From Tachypleus tridentatus (Eukaryota > Arthropoda > Merostomata > Xiphosura > Limulidae), in the NCBI RefSeq assembly GCF_004210375.1, contig NC_134834.1:157375290-157439289 (forward strand): a DNA stretch of 64,000 nucleotides, given 5' to 3'. A program made the translations under genes and the position numbers. Positions 29,801 to 37,385 of this stretch are shown here, piece after piece. The notes under the pieces are model-generated. The model was not told where the DNA came from and searched no databases. It worked only from the letters and a program-made list of their open reading frames with translations. Numbering within the stretch: the stretch's first letter is position 1; every line of letters starts with the position of its first letter.

Positions 29801-32454
29801 CACTTTGTTTTCTATGATTTTAACCTAAACTGTTATATTTTTTATTGACAAATTAAAACATTCTTCCATTGCAAATAGCTTGACATTGGCCTAGTGGCTA
29901 GGGCACTTGAATAGCAATCTGAGGATTATGAATTTTAATTCTATTCCTGAATATACAAATCTTTTTAGTCTTGGGGGAGGGGAGGCATTATAGTGTGACA
30001 GTCAACCCGATTATTCATTGGTAAAGAACAGCCTAAGAGTTGGTGGTTGTGGGTATTGACTTGCTGCCTTCCCTCTATGGTGGATGGCTTGTACAAAAGG
30101 CCTTTGAGTAGCTTTGCATAAAATTCAAATGCAAGTTACAAGTGTTTGCTCAATATTTAACTGCTGCTTGTATAAGAAAACAGATTATGTACTTTAAACT
30201 CTAATATACACAAACGTTATGAAAGTTCTCACAGTTTGCAGTTTGCTCAGTTTGATCATTGTATCTTAGGATGCAGATGGGATTAGAAAAGATGCAGATG
30301 AGACTAAGGACAAAGCAGGGCAGTTAAGAGATCAAGCAAATGGCTTAGCTGGTGAAGTGGCTGATACTGCTGCTCGAATGAAAGACTATGAAAACCAGGC
30401 TGAGAAAGACGAAGATCTAGCTGAAGAGGTAAGCTACCATGTACATTTAGTCATCACATATTTAATATGTATAGATTAGCAACTAACTACCATGATCCAA
30501 GTTTATCTAGTAGTAGGTTTTTTAACATAAAGTTAGAAACAATAAAGCAATCGTTATGTTTCTGCATGAGTGTATGTGTGTGAGAGGACAAATATTTAGT
30601 ATCTTTATCTCAAGTTTATTTCTTAATCATACAGTTTTGTTAAAAGTATTTAACTAACTGGCTAGTTTATTTCTAATTTAACTGATTCTTATTTTTATTT
30701 CACCCAGAATGTTTAACTATTTTGGCATAAACAGTTGCTAGTTCTGTGGAGAGAACTGAATATTCTAATTATTGTTAAGTTTATTTAAAAATAAACTATT
30801 ATTTATACAAGAAGCAGTAGTTTAGTTGTAAATTTAATCTAACTTTACAATTAAATGAAAAAATAATAATATAAAAGTTTTTTAGTTTACATCCAGAGTA
30901 CCAAAACCCAGTAATGTTCTTGACACTTTTGTCAATATGCATGGCTTTTACAAACCATACACTATCTTTCAGGCACTTAAAAGAGCAAATCAAGCAAAGA
31001 CAAGTGCAACAGATGCCTCCAAAAAAGTGAAGGGAGCTCTGGATTCTGTTGATAGGATAATGGATGCCCTTGGTAATTATCATTTTATATATGGACATTG
31101 ATAGCCAAGTCATTAATTGAACAGATACATTATATATATCAGTGTACAAGTTGTAACAGACAAAAACAAATCATGATAAAGCAAATAAAATAGCTTATTA
31201 AACTTTTCCAGTCCAAAATAAACTTTTAAACAATTGCATTATAAAATTTACCACTTAACAAAAACAGTTAACATATTTAGGCCTAACTAGAACTTGATAT
31301 TACCATTAATTAACAGTAAAACATAAATATCAATTTTAATAATTGTTTTAATAATTAAAGGAATTGGGGATGGATAAGAATCAGGAGAAGAAAATGTTGA
31401 AAAAAAACAAGCAAACAACATTCCTAATTTAAACTTCAGAATCAATAGAAATAACAAGTAACAATGAGCAGAAATACATTTCAACTATCTTGTAAGCTAA
31501 CTTGTTTAAGTTCAAAGCATGTTTTTAGTTGTTAGACCAGGAGATGGCATCTCACATGACTAGTTAATTTTCATAACCTTTCACAACATTAATATCTGTA
31601 TGTCATTGCTAAGGGAAGCATTTGTCAGTTTCATATTACAAAAGTACTCAAATTCAATGAAGGTGGGTTAGCACTTTAATATAACTAACAATTCAGAGTT
31701 GAACTAAGTGATAGAAGGAGTAATAAATGATGTTAAACAAAATCATAAAAAATTGAAACAATTTGCTATCTTTCAAAGTTTTTTTTTTTATACGACCACT
31801 AGCTAAACTGTTTTCTGTTTTTGTGAAAGCAATTGTATCTTTATCACATGCTCAAGAATTTCATTACTGATTAACTACTGCAAAATCTATTATGCTTATA
31901 AGACAAAAATTAAATACTAAAGTTTGTGAATAGGGGTCATTCCATGTCAAATCATCCAGGGGGCTGCAGGTGACCCTGACAGAATGCCTTGAAAAAATTC
32001 ACATGAGACAAAATATTAATAAACTGATGATTCTAAAGTAGATTTAGTTTTTTTTAAAGTACATATTTAAATTCTTAAATTTGTGAATGTAATCAAAGAT
32101 TAAAGTTGAAAAATATGATCTTTCAATATCAATTATTTAAGTACCATATAATTAATGTTAAAAAGCAAGTGAGCACCCTCTATAATTTTTTCTTATGTAG
32201 ATGATCTTGATGACATTGATCTTGACTTACTCAAAGAACTGGAGAAGAGATTGGCTGAGGCAGAAGATGAACTTAAAGATCCCAAACTGGACAAACAAAT
32301 GAACGAACTTCGTAAAGCTCGAAATGACCAGCACAGGTGGATGCGAGACTATGAAAAAGAAATAGAACAGTTAAAGAAGGACGTCAAAAATGTGAAAGAG
32401 ATAAAAGATGCTCTTCCTGAAGAGTGCTATAAAAGGGTTGTATTGGAACCTTAA
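1770..32454 (+). CDS. LAMC1: Laminin subunit gamma (gamma-1/LanB2 type), 3' four-fifths of the gene, 22 exons
   Basis: The product is the gamma chain of the secreted laminin heterotrimer, a basement-membrane scaffold that binds nidogen and, through the trimer's C-terminal end, integrins. Exons: 1770-1955, 2200-2317, 3620-3727, 4182-4318, 4895-5017, 6849-7151, 7733-7957, 12204-12389, 18188-18317, 18920-19032, 19583-19894, 20351-20488, 20909-21100, 21359-21668, 23800-23937, 24358-24535, 25995-26117, 27444-27558, 29116-29315, 30270-30428, 30973-31072, 32201-32454. All have AG/GT borders and join in one frame: 3848 nt, 1281 codons after a split first codon, then TAA. Domain order is LE repeats, laminin IV, LE repeats, coiled coil. 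Gamma identity rests on the TGHGGHC-type LE repeat at the start, the [10 protein letters not shown] nidogen motif, a single laminin IV domain and a C-terminal Cys/Glu arrangement. The LN domain and first LE repeat lie upstream of the window. Vertebrate gamma-1 is about 1600 residues, so about 80% is here. The beta chain was considered and rejected for lack of laminin IV type B and the beta knob. Confidence 0.95.
2200..2317 (+). CDS. LAMC1: Laminin gamma exon: LE repeat
   Basis: Completes an LE module with the cysteine pattern [19 protein letters not shown]...GC. Acceptor TTCTAG; donor CAG|GTAGGA splits an Arg codon (phase 2). Confidence 0.94.
2318..3619 (+). other. Laminin gamma intron
   Basis: AT-rich intron with poly-A and poly-T runs. 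I see no recognisable repeat family or RNA gene in it. Confidence 0.6.
3620..3727 (+). CDS. LAMC1: Laminin gamma exon: LE repeat
   Basis: Encodes [12 protein letters not shown] through [13 protein letters not shown], the first three disulfide loops of an LE module. Phase 2 at both ends (Arg split at each junction), donor CAG|GTAAAA. Confidence 0.94.
4182..4318 (+). CDS. LAMC1: Laminin gamma exon: LE end and start of laminin IV domain
   Basis: Finishes the LE module ([16 protein letters not shown]), then [11 protein letters not shown] and the first strand of the laminin IV domain (KISIESTF). The CFCxGHSxxC motif directly before laminin IV is typical of gamma chains. Donor AGAG|GTAAGG. Confidence 0.94.
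4895..5017 (+). CDS. LAMC1: Laminin gamma exon: laminin IV domain
   Basis: Encodes [17 protein letters not shown] through YFSAP, the second strand-rich block of laminin IV. It aligns to the W-x-A-E/Q region of gamma chains. The split Gly and Ser codons at the two ends match the neighbouring exons. Confidence 0.9.
6034..6303 (-). repeat. SINE family A, full-length copy, reverse orientation
   Basis: Reading the minus strand: a GGCCCAGCATAGCCAGGTG tRNA-like head, a B box, the central TTGGCAGG...GGTAATGACTAG block, CTTCCCTCTAGTCTTACACTG, and the CAGATAGC...tail. It lies in the intron 5018-6848, whose remainder is unremarkable AT-rich sequence. Confidence 0.88.
6849..7151 (+). CDS. LAMC1: Laminin gamma exon: core of laminin IV domain
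   Basis: The longest laminin IV exon: [41 protein letters not shown] and [14 protein letters not shown], all landmarks of the laminin IV fold. I end it at the phase-1 donor GATG|GTATCA. Reading through would add only Gly-Ile-Ile-Asn before a stop. Confidence 0.95.
7733..7957 (+). CDS. LAMC1: Laminin gamma exon: end of laminin IV and LE repeats
   Basis: Encodes [33 protein letters not shown] and [14 protein letters not shown]: the last strand of laminin IV, the rest of the LE module that laminin IV interrupts, and the start of the next. Phase 1 donor CAG|GTGAAA. Confidence 0.95.
8283..9162 (+). mobile_element. Tc1/mariner-type element, internally deleted
   Basis: Ends are 23-bp terminal inverted repeats, CCGAGTGGCATTAAAAATGC at the left and its near complement (20 of 23 positions) at the right, each next to a TA target dinucleotide (8281-8282 and 9163-9164). 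Inside, about 8750-8990, a transposase C-terminal fragment is readable across frameshifts: [11 protein letters not shown], then an [20 protein letters not shown] stretch. The N-terminal DNA-binding and first catalytic Asp regions are lost. It sits in the 7958-12203 laminin intron. Confidence 0.85.
9340..9690 (-). pseudogene. Degraded Tc1-like transposase remnant
   Basis: Minus-strand translation, broken by stops, shows three Tc1 landmarks in the right order: MVLFTDELK (first catalytic Asp block) at about 9620-9640, [11 protein letters not shown] at about 9440-9470, and QENDQKHT (second catalytic Asp block) at about 9390. No terminal repeats were found. This is an older element than the one just upstream and opposite in orientation. 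Confidence 0.55.
10199..11170 (+). pseudogene. Penelope-like element: RT C-terminal part plus GIY-YIG endonuclease, one stop codon
   Basis: One frame stays open from about 10199 to the TAA at 11170 except for a single in-frame TAA at 10634-10636. The first part is reverse transcriptase: ANIFMTQVE, the YVDD catalytic motif at 10274-10285, FLNLKITRT and [10 protein letters not shown]. The second part has a GIY-YIG nuclease ([16 protein letters not shown] at about 10936-10962, RFKEHKK). RT joined to GIY-YIG is diagnostic of Penelope-like elements. The 5' end is truncated inside the RT near 10199, so it cannot be autonomous. It is A-rich on the sense strand, unlike its flanks. Confidence 0.88.
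11171..11430 (+). mobile_element. 3' non-coding part of the Penelope-like element
   Basis: Follows the ORF stop directly. It contains the hairpin at 11292-11333 and a terminal block ending GTGGGTTTCTCGACATCA, which recurs in diverged form at about 45455-45562. The downstream limit is an estimate. Confidence 0.65.
11292..11333 (+). ncRNA. Hairpin with hammerhead-ribozyme-like core in Penelope-like element
   Basis: GTGAAC (11292-11297) and GTTCAC (11328-11333) are perfectly complementary. Between them lie CTGACGA (11298-11304), a short helix TGACC...GGTT and GAAAC (11320-11324). CTGANGA and GAAA are the two invariant hammerhead boxes, and hammerhead motifs are known in Penelope-like elements. 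The inner helix pairs imperfectly next to the boxes, so activity is uncertain. Confidence 0.4.
11820..11877. repeat. (TC)n/(CA)n microsatellite
   Basis: A short TC run followed by about 20 uninterrupted CA units. It lies between the Penelope-like element and the laminin exon at 12204. Confidence 0.95.
12204..12389 (+). CDS. LAMC1: Laminin gamma exon: LE repeats after laminin IV
   Basis: Encodes [17 protein letters not shown], then [18 protein letters not shown] and CLQCPMGYA. The CxPCPCP...C spacing matches the corresponding gamma-1 module. Acceptor TTCTAG, donor G|GTTAGT; Gly codons are split at both ends. Confidence 0.94.
12874..13509 (+). pseudogene. ORF1 C-terminal fragment of the non-LTR retrotransposon
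   Basis: A 211-codon open frame whose first 60 codons match the gag-like ORF1 C terminus of this type of element ([27 protein letters not shown]). Frame continuity upstream to 12829 shows the final CCHC-like knuckle. The last part (after about 13380) already reads into the start of ORF2 in the wrong frame, so the ORF length is fortuitous. Confidence 0.7.
13400..16790 (+). pseudogene. ORF2 of the non-LTR retrotransposon (endonuclease-RT-RNase H), broken
   Basis: Endonuclease: [13 protein letters not shown] at about 13625 and GSDHFPI at about 13846. [22 protein letters not shown] at about 14735-14800, LGVPQGCV at about 15124 and the catalytic LYADDFH at 15217-15237. RNase [11 protein letters not shown] at about 16097, [12 protein letters not shown] at 16195 and LTDSLSF at 16270. 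[19 protein letters not shown] tail follows at 16770. At least five frame changes or stops separate these blocks, for example a stop directly after PQGCV, so it cannot make an intact enzyme. Confidence 0.85.
16838..17029 (+). repeat. 96-bp tandem duplication in the retrotransposon ORF2 tail
   Basis: Two head-to-tail copies (16838-16933 and 16934-17029) with a 96-bp period and about one mismatch. The period is 32 codons, so the reading frame survives and the block [19 protein letters not shown] appears almost twice. The near identity points to a recent event. Confidence 0.92.
17032..17282. mobile_element. MITE derived from a Tc1/mariner transposon, nested in the LINE
   Basis: About 251 bp with imperfect terminal inverted repeats of about 28 bp (AAGGTGTTTGGAAAGTCACT at the left; complement of AGTGATTTTCTGAACACCC at the right), each end next to TA. 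Inside, on the + strand, [20 protein letters not shown] then HCL and a stop remains (about 17120-17190), which resembles the C terminus of a mariner-type transposase. This is therefore an internally deleted derivative. Confidence 0.8.
18188..18317 (+). CDS. LAMC1: Laminin gamma exon: nidogen-binding LE repeat, first part
   Basis: Encodes [14 protein letters not shown] and [26 protein letters not shown] (18283-18303) corresponds to the loop of vertebrate gamma-1 that binds nidogen. The Asp, Asn and Val of D-x-N-x-V are kept; the usual Pro between Asp and Asn is Leu. Donor AA|GTGAGT splits a Lys codon. Confidence 0.95.
18920..19032 (+). CDS. LAMC1: Laminin gamma exon: nidogen-binding LE repeat, second part
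   Basis: Encodes [20 protein letters not shown] and [17 protein letters not shown], the rest of the nidogen-binding module. CLKCIYNT is strongly conserved in gamma-1 chains. The flanking introns (18318-18919 and 19033-19582) are AT-rich with nothing recognisable. Confidence 0.95.
19583..19894 (+). CDS. LAMC1: Laminin gamma exon: two LE repeats
   Basis: The largest LE exon. It carries [12 protein letters not shown] to [15 protein letters not shown], then [17 protein letters not shown] to [15 protein letters not shown]. Cysteine spacing is regular in both modules, and split Ala and Ala codons join it to its neighbours. Confidence 0.95.
19930..20095 (+). repeat. SINE family A, 3' part, diverged
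   Basis: Lacks the tRNA-like head. AGAGTTGGCAATGGGGGGTG, AGCTGC..., AAGGATGGCTACTGCAAATA and CCCTCAAGTAGCTTTGCATG follow in family order. It lies in the intron 19895-20350, which otherwise holds nothing recognisable. Confidence 0.7.
20351..20488 (+). CDS. LAMC1: Laminin gamma exon: last LE repeat
   Basis: Encodes [30 protein letters not shown] and AGCI, the final LE module before the coiled coil. Gly/Asp and Ala codons are split at the junctions; donor TTG|GTAACT. Confidence 0.95.
20909..21100 (+). CDS. LAMC1: Laminin gamma exon: start of coiled coil with interchain cysteines
   Basis: Opens with [10 protein letters not shown], the Cys-x-x-Cys-Tyr hinge that in laminins makes the disulfides joining the three chains at the top of the long arm. 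Heptad-rich sequence follows ([14 protein letters not shown]). Confidence 0.95.
21359..21668 (+). CDS. LAMC1: Laminin gamma exon: coiled coil
   Basis: Charged, Ala-rich heptads ([16 protein letters not shown] to [13 protein letters not shown]) with no cysteine. One NIT sequence is a possible N-glycosylation site. The codon split at CA|G continues into 23800. Confidence 0.93.
21669..23799 (+). other. Laminin gamma intron with possible degenerate repeat
   Basis: About 22370-23050 is less AT-rich than its surroundings, and a loose motif of the form TTCCTATGGTTG-GT recurs at about 22650, 22785, 22850, 22910 and 22975. I could not assign a family. A 71-codon minus-strand open frame at 21976-22191 matches nothing I recognise and I do not call it a gene. 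Confidence 0.35.
23800..23937 (+). CDS. LAMC1: Laminin gamma exon: coiled coil
   Basis: Encodes [20 protein letters not shown] and [13 protein letters not shown], matching the gamma-1 block with NDTSTEAYNL-type sequence. Acceptor CTACTAG, donor AA|GTAGGT. Confidence 0.93.
24358..24535 (+). CDS. LAMC1: Laminin gamma exon: coiled coil
   Basis: Encodes [20 protein letters not shown] to [11 protein letters not shown]. The exon ends in phase 0 with the non-consensus but valid donor GAG|GTGTGT. Confidence 0.92.
24536..25994 (+). other. Laminin gamma intron
   Basis: AT-rich. It contains a short TA/TG microsatellite (about 25634-25655) and poly-T runs. A 95-codon open frame at 25061-25348 is low-complexity hydrophobic translation of T-rich DNA and is not called. 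Confidence 0.6.
25995..26117 (+). CDS. LAMC1: Laminin gamma exon: coiled coil
   Basis: Phase 0 at both ends, 41 codons: [20 protein letters not shown] to [10 protein letters not shown]. The next intron (26118-27443) shows only a weak SINE-B-like tail at about 27170-27260. Confidence 0.93.
27165..27260 (+). repeat. SINE family B, 3' fragment
   Basis: CACGCTAAAATCTGGGG, AGAGTGCAGATAGTCCACTG and TAGCTTTGCACTTAAACAAC follow in family order. The head is eroded. Confidence 0.6.
27444..27558 (+). CDS. LAMC1: Laminin gamma exon: coiled coil
   Basis: Encodes [20 protein letters not shown] to [12 protein letters not shown]. It corresponds to the gamma-1 ADQLLARADAAKA block. Phase 1 donor AAAA|GTAACT splits a Lys codon with 29116. 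Confidence 0.93.
28110..28350 (+). repeat. SINE family A, old diverged copy
   Basis: GGATTATGGATCAAAGAGTC, then GCATTATAAGAGTGGCAGCC, GAGGTGGTGGTTGTAGGG and GAGCAGATAGCCATTATGTA follow the family order with heavy divergence. Located in the intron 27559-29115, where nothing else is recognisable. Confidence 0.55.
29116..29315 (+). CDS. LAMC1: Laminin gamma exon: coiled coil
   Basis: Encodes [20 protein letters not shown] to [17 protein letters not shown]. It matches the DFDRRVNDNKTAAEEALRKI region of gamma-1. Phase 0 donor GAT|GTAAGC. Two minus-strand open frames across it are shadows. Confidence 0.94.
29875..30140 (+). repeat. SINE family A, diverged full-length copy
   Basis: Head GGCCTAGTGGCTAGGGCACT, then GGCATTATAGTGTGACAGTC, AAGAGTTGGTGGTTGTGGG, GCTGCCTTCCCTCTA and GAGTAGCTTTGCATAAAATTC. 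It is the only repeat I see in the intron 29316-30269. Confidence 0.75.
30270..30428 (+). CDS. LAMC1: Laminin gamma exon: coiled coil
   Basis: Phase 0 at both ends, 53 codons: [20 protein letters not shown] to [14 protein letters not shown]. Consensus donor GAG|GTAAGC. Confidence 0.93.
30973..31072 (+). CDS. LAMC1: Laminin gamma exon: coiled coil
   Basis: Encodes [20 protein letters not shown] and [13 protein letters not shown], aligning to the gamma-1 AQEAEINARKAKNSV region. Phase 1 donor. An opposing 116-codon open frame (30799-31149, - strand) is a shadow. Confidence 0.93.
31073..32200 (+). other. Last laminin gamma intron
   Basis: AT-rich. The only distinctive piece is about 31930-32010 (AGGGGTCATTCCATGTCAAA, then a CAGGTGACCCTGACAGAATG stretch), which looks repeat-derived but which I cannot assign. 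Confidence 0.45.
32201..32454 (+). CDS. LAMC1: Laminin gamma terminal exon: C-terminal coiled coil, interchain Cys and Glu
   Basis: Encodes [20 protein letters not shown] to [11 protein letters not shown] and TAA at 32452-32454. The Cys corresponds to the residue that bonds the beta chain. Glu lies seven residues after it, the same spacing as in the gamma-1 tail that the integrin site needs. In this protein the Glu is second from the end rather than third. Confidence 0.96.
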
Positions 32455-34280
32455 GAAAATTCCTGGTGGCCTTATAAATGAAACCTTCAATGTCAACATA
32501 AGCCTTTCAATGGGGGCTTTGGCTTTGATTGTAAATTAACTCTGGTTTAGCAGTTAAAACCAATTATTTGGTTTTGAATTAAATAACGTGTTAAAATTAT
32601 ACATGCAGCATTATACTACTGCTGCACCCATTGCAAATCTCGAAATAGAAATGAAAAACTTTTTTTGTTATAGATAACATTCTTAGCTAACATTGATCTG
32701 CTAATTTTGTAAGTTTTTTTTTTTTTTTTACAATAATAACTTGTATTTCAACCAAATGTATGACCCACAAGTGGATTCCTCATTGTTACTAAATTTCTTA
32801 GTTGTATCTTTCACTCTTCTTTTACTCTCTTCTTAATTAATTTTGTCTTTGTAAAATTAATTATATTACACATAAATTATTCTGATTCTTGTAGTCATAC
32901 TGGAAACCCAAGGGACAATTTTTCAGATGCTTAAAACTGTTTACATCAGATTTAAACATTATTCTGTAAATGAAATAATAGACTAGTGTTTCAGAGCTTA
33001 TTGTAGTAAGATAGATAGAAGTTTATTACTATCCTTTCTAGATAGCAGTTTCTTTAAAGTGCTTTGGCATTTAAATATTAAACATGACACTTTTGTTTAC
33101 ATTGTTAAAGATTTCTTATTGAGCTAGTTTTTTTTTCCTTCCCTCTAAATTAACAGTGTAAACATTTTTACTTAGCTAGCTTTTTTCTAAATCTACTGTA
33201 AAGTTTTACAAGTATACAATACATTACAAACAGGTATCTCATGAATGTATATGGATGTGTAATTCTGAATCTTGTGCCTTTGTATTAAATGTGTTTACTT
33301 GTTATGTAAATTGATTACATTATGACGAAGCTTTTGACTTTAATATAAAGTTTAATGTACCTCATGTTTTTATATGAATTATGATATGAATTACCTTTTC
33401 TGTATTGCCATTACTTGTAAGATTTTTTATGAAGTAACTGAAAATTCACTTGGTTATGTTATATATACACGCACACACACTTGAAAACAAATGAGTCCAA
33501 TGAACTGACAGTTGTAACTTTCTCTTAAAAGTAAACAAAATGTCTCTTACATGTGCTATTACCAATTTTTTTCAAATTTGGTGACAACAAATTTATTCTT
33601 GTTATAAAAATGGCTATTTTTATATTGTTAGTATAAAATTAACATAACCTGTTGTTTATAGTTTTTTATCTTCATTTCCAAGAGATACTGGTAAAAATGA
33701 TGAACCTTCTGGGTCATAATATAATCACTATTAGTTTCAAACTTCTTGTTAGCTACTTTTTTGGTCAGAGTAAAATGTGTGAAAATGAACTAAGTGTTAA
33801 TGAGATGTAGTGTCACAGACTCTGTGACATCAACTTTAAAACTTGAAAATTGTTTAGTAGTTGTGTATATCTGCTGGCCTTGTTAAGGAAAGATAATACA
33901 TGTAATTAATGGAGAAAATGTCTTAAGTGCAATAATGTTTCACAATATATATGTGTGTGGGTATGTATGTGATAATACTGTCAAATGTATCATTTTTTCC
34001 CTTTAGTCATATTAATGATTCAAATTCTCACACTGTAGTGTGGCTGTCTTTTTTTTTTGTCTTGTTATTATCTGATATTCATATAACAACGTTTGATGGA
34101 ATTTTTTTTCTTTATCTTGAGGAAAGAATGTAATTCTCTAGCTTTTTGATGTTTTCTATTTCTTCCAGTTCAGCGAGGTTTAAGATGACCATCTAAATTA
34201 TATATATTTGTGCTAATTTTTTATTGTTCTCTGTTTATGTACAACAAAAGAGTATAAATAAATACATTTTGTCAATAAAC
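32455..34280 (+). other. Probable laminin gamma 3' untranslated region
   Basis: AT-rich, no open frame of interest. An ATTAAA lies at about 33283. Strong AATAAA signals lie at 34257-34262 and 34274-34279, so the UTR may end near 33.3 kb or near 34.3 kb. The choice needs RNA data. Confidence 0.4.
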
Positions 34281-34677
34281 AGTGTAGGCAAAGTATACAA
34301 ACAAGGCATGTTTAGTTTATGCAAAGTTAATTGTCGACAGAAGTGTCACATATTGGTTAAGTTCCAATTAATATTGATCAAATTGTACACAGTTTGTATA
34401 TTGTAATTTTTTTCCTTTTACAGAGGTGAAATTCAAAAGAAAATCTGTGAAGTAAAGGCCTAATGTATTTTTTGATTGGTTGTATCCTCTCTTGTGGAGT
34501 GTAGTTTTGCCTATTTGAGGCTTATCAGCACAGGTTGAGTCTTGGCAAAAAAGCAAAATAATCTTAACAGGTACAATCATTAAACAGTTGGTCTGCTTTA
34601 TAATATTAATTAATAAATTTGATGGAATGTAATAACATTATTCAATTAGATATTTTCCGTACATAACATCCATTTCT

Positions 34678-34693
34678 AATAAAGTACTTTATT
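34678..34693. terminator. Palindrome with poly(A) signals on both strands
   Basis: AATAAAGTACTTTATT is a perfect 16-bp palindrome, so AATAAA is present on each strand. It lies just past the laminin gene. A role in 3' end formation is inference. Confidence 0.3.
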
Positions 34694-36294
34694 GTTTCTT
34701 TATTTTTCTCAACACTGCAGATGGGCGTTCATTTTACCCATTGTCTATGTTTGAATGTGTACTTTGAAATCAGCCAATCAAATGTTAATGAAGTTACTCG
34801 TGGATGAAGAGCCGGTATAATTTGCTTCTTAAATGTTTTTCGAATGAGAGTTTAATTGTTTACCATATAAAGGAAAATCAATGAATTGAAAAACTGAAAT
34901 TAAATGTCGATTTATTGATGAAGAGGAATTACAGGAAGCTGAGATGATTTTTAATAAATATCACTCTTTAAGAACTGAAATACAGCTCGATAATTTGCTA
35001 GCGTTTTTATCATGTATTCTTATTGGACTTTTTTAACTTGATCGTCTAATAGAGTACGATGTAGAAACTTATAGGTTTAATTTCAATGACGTTAAAACAA
35101 CAAAGAATAGGATATTACGTCTTCCCACATGTATGTACGCACGCAAACATATATACACATAAGCATACTTTTTTATTATGAAGTTACCCAAGTTATATAT
35201 ATTTATTGTATGTCTACTCTTCAGTCTTTAAACTATTGAATTGAATATTCATATTAACTATAAAGAAAGCATTGATAGTGGAAAGAACAAGTACACGAGC
35301 AGATGACGACCACTTGATTCCTATCCAACAGCTCTGTGTTTATATCACACTCGTGTTTGACCACACCTCTGTAATATACTTGTCAAAGTGAAGTGAGTTT
35401 TAAACACAAGCGTTAAGGGATGTGATGCGGTAAAATAAATGGTAGATAAGATTAAGATATTAAATAATATTCTGGTACCATACGTAAGTAGCAGTTCAAC
35501 GTATTTGCAAAACGATTATGAAGAAAATTCACAATTAAAATGATTTTGTGTAGGCACTGCTTATTTCGAGAAAATGAATTTTACCAGAAGCTCAACACCG
35601 AAAATTAAGATTGTGTGTATGTGTATCATGCAGTATTGGTAGGAGTAACTTGTTATATAAATGACAATGCTATTTCAAGAAAAATACATTCCTTTTAAAA
35701 CCTCTTTCCTATGAATTGAAAAAAGCGCCATTACGTCACGTATTTATCATTGTTCATTCCCTGTTTCAAAAGGATTTTTTGTATATCGGTTAGTTTATAT
35801 TGATAATAGATTTATTTATTGCTGAAATGTGAGGATTGCACTAATTGCTTATTAATAAAATAAAGCTTACAACACATTTTTTTTTTCATTTATCGCCGAG
35901 ATTTCAGTTTCATTAAAATTAAGTTATATAAAGAGTAATTTATAATATTTTCTTCGTATATATATTTAAAACATTATTTCCCATTTATATAGAATAAAGT
36001 GTGAATGTCATATTAAGTGGCTAATTCACACAATAACACACCTATATTATTAGACGTAAGTGGTGGGAAGGTTCTACGAAGCCGACGAGTCAACAGGTAT
36101 CAGCTAAACTACAAATTCCAGTTGTATCTGCAACAGCGACCTCTAATGTTAATCAAATATTTTCTTTTTAACGTATCCTAAAAAAAATTAGCTGTTTTTT
36201 CTTTAACTAATGCTGAAGAAAAGAGACGAACTGGTTAACGAGTGTGTCAGAATATGTAATGATTCAGAGGGCGTCTCAAAGGGAAAAATACACC

Positions 36295-36364
36295 AAATCG
36301 CTTATGTAATACCATATGAAAAATATTCTAAATCGCTTATGTAATAGCGTATGAGAAAATACCA
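36295..36364. repeat. 35-bp direct repeat, two copies
   Basis: Copies start with AAATCGCTTATGTAATA at 36295 and 36330, period 35, with a few mismatches (for example ACCATATGAAAAA versus GCGTATGAGAAAA). Confidence 0.85.
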
Positions 36365-36619
36365 TCAGTATTGCAGTTAATCCTACCAGTTATTTTGTAT
36401 ATAAAATAAACGATTTAACCTGATTATTTTGGTCAATAATTTATATCGAATGTTGCAACAGGTGAAAACTTAAAATTATTAAATATAGGAACAGGTTAGT
36501 AATTCGATAGTTTATGTAAACTACACAATTTCTTTTGTAAAATATAACAAGATTAATTTATACTTTACAAATTGCAGTGAATGTTGTTACGATGTTAAAT
36601 TTCACTGATACAAAGCAAA

Positions 36620-36735
36620 TTTGTTTGTTTCAGCAAAAAGCCATGTACTAGGCTATTTGTATTCTGTCCAACACGGAAAATCGAACCTCAGATTTGAGCC
36701 CGGATATTTACCACTGACCCATTTGGGGAAATATT
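36620..36735 (-). repeat. SINE family B, diverged, reverse
   Basis: CTGTCCAACACGGAAAATCG and GATTTGAGCCCGGATATTTA read as the reverse complement of the family head and B box. The A-rich tail appears as GTTTGTTTCAGCAAAAAGCC. Confidence 0.6.
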
Positions 36736-37254
36736 AAAGTCAGAACGATTACACTCGTTTTCATCAAAAACAGTAAAAGTTGTATAAGCTTTTTTTAATG
36801 TGCTCGTAGAAATCAAGGACGAAAATTATCCGATTTTAACAATTTTATGTGATAACGAGACTTGTTGAAATCTCTTTGAAAGTAAATCAACAGTTACTTC
36901 ATTTTTCCCTGCTGACGGGTTTTAGTAGAACTAGCAAATCCAGTGATAAAGCTGTCGTTATTCGATAGGACGTCACATGCATTCTCAAAAATCAACTAAT
37001 CTATGATACACCTAAACAAACGAACGTGGTTAGTGAAACGTTTAGCTTCTAACACAAGTTGTCACGAGAGGGCAAATTTGACGTACTTAAAGGGTGAAGA
37101 AACACATTTTTATTCGTTTATTCCGATATACAAAGGTGCAGTTGGATGAGAATCTGATGTAATGTAGTATATTTATATATACTAAAATTTATAATTATGT
37201 TTATTATCGACCATTTTGCCAACATAAGCAGAGTTGTCGGTGGTTTCTTGCACT

Positions 37255-37385
37255 TGGGGAAGAGTGTGTGTTTTTCTTATTGCAAAGCCGCATTAAGCTA
37301 TCTGTTATATCCACCGAAGTGAATCGAGTACCCTGATCTTAGCGTTATAAATCTAAAGACTTACTGCCGTCCTAGCGGGGTACAC
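37255..37385 (-). repeat. SINE family B, reverse
   Basis: GCAAAGCCGCATTAAGCTAT, CACCGAAGTGAATCGAG and GACTTACTGCCGTCCTAGCG correspond to the family tail, B box and A box in reverse order. Confidence 0.65.

Noticed and set aside
30799..31149. 116-codon minus-strand open frame
   Set aside because: Opposite strand of a well-supported laminin exon (30973-31072).
1770..32454. Laminin beta chain
   Set aside because: A single type-A laminin IV domain, the [10 protein letters not shown] nidogen motif and the C-terminal Cys-Glu tail fit gamma; no beta-specific laminin IV type B domain or beta knob is present.
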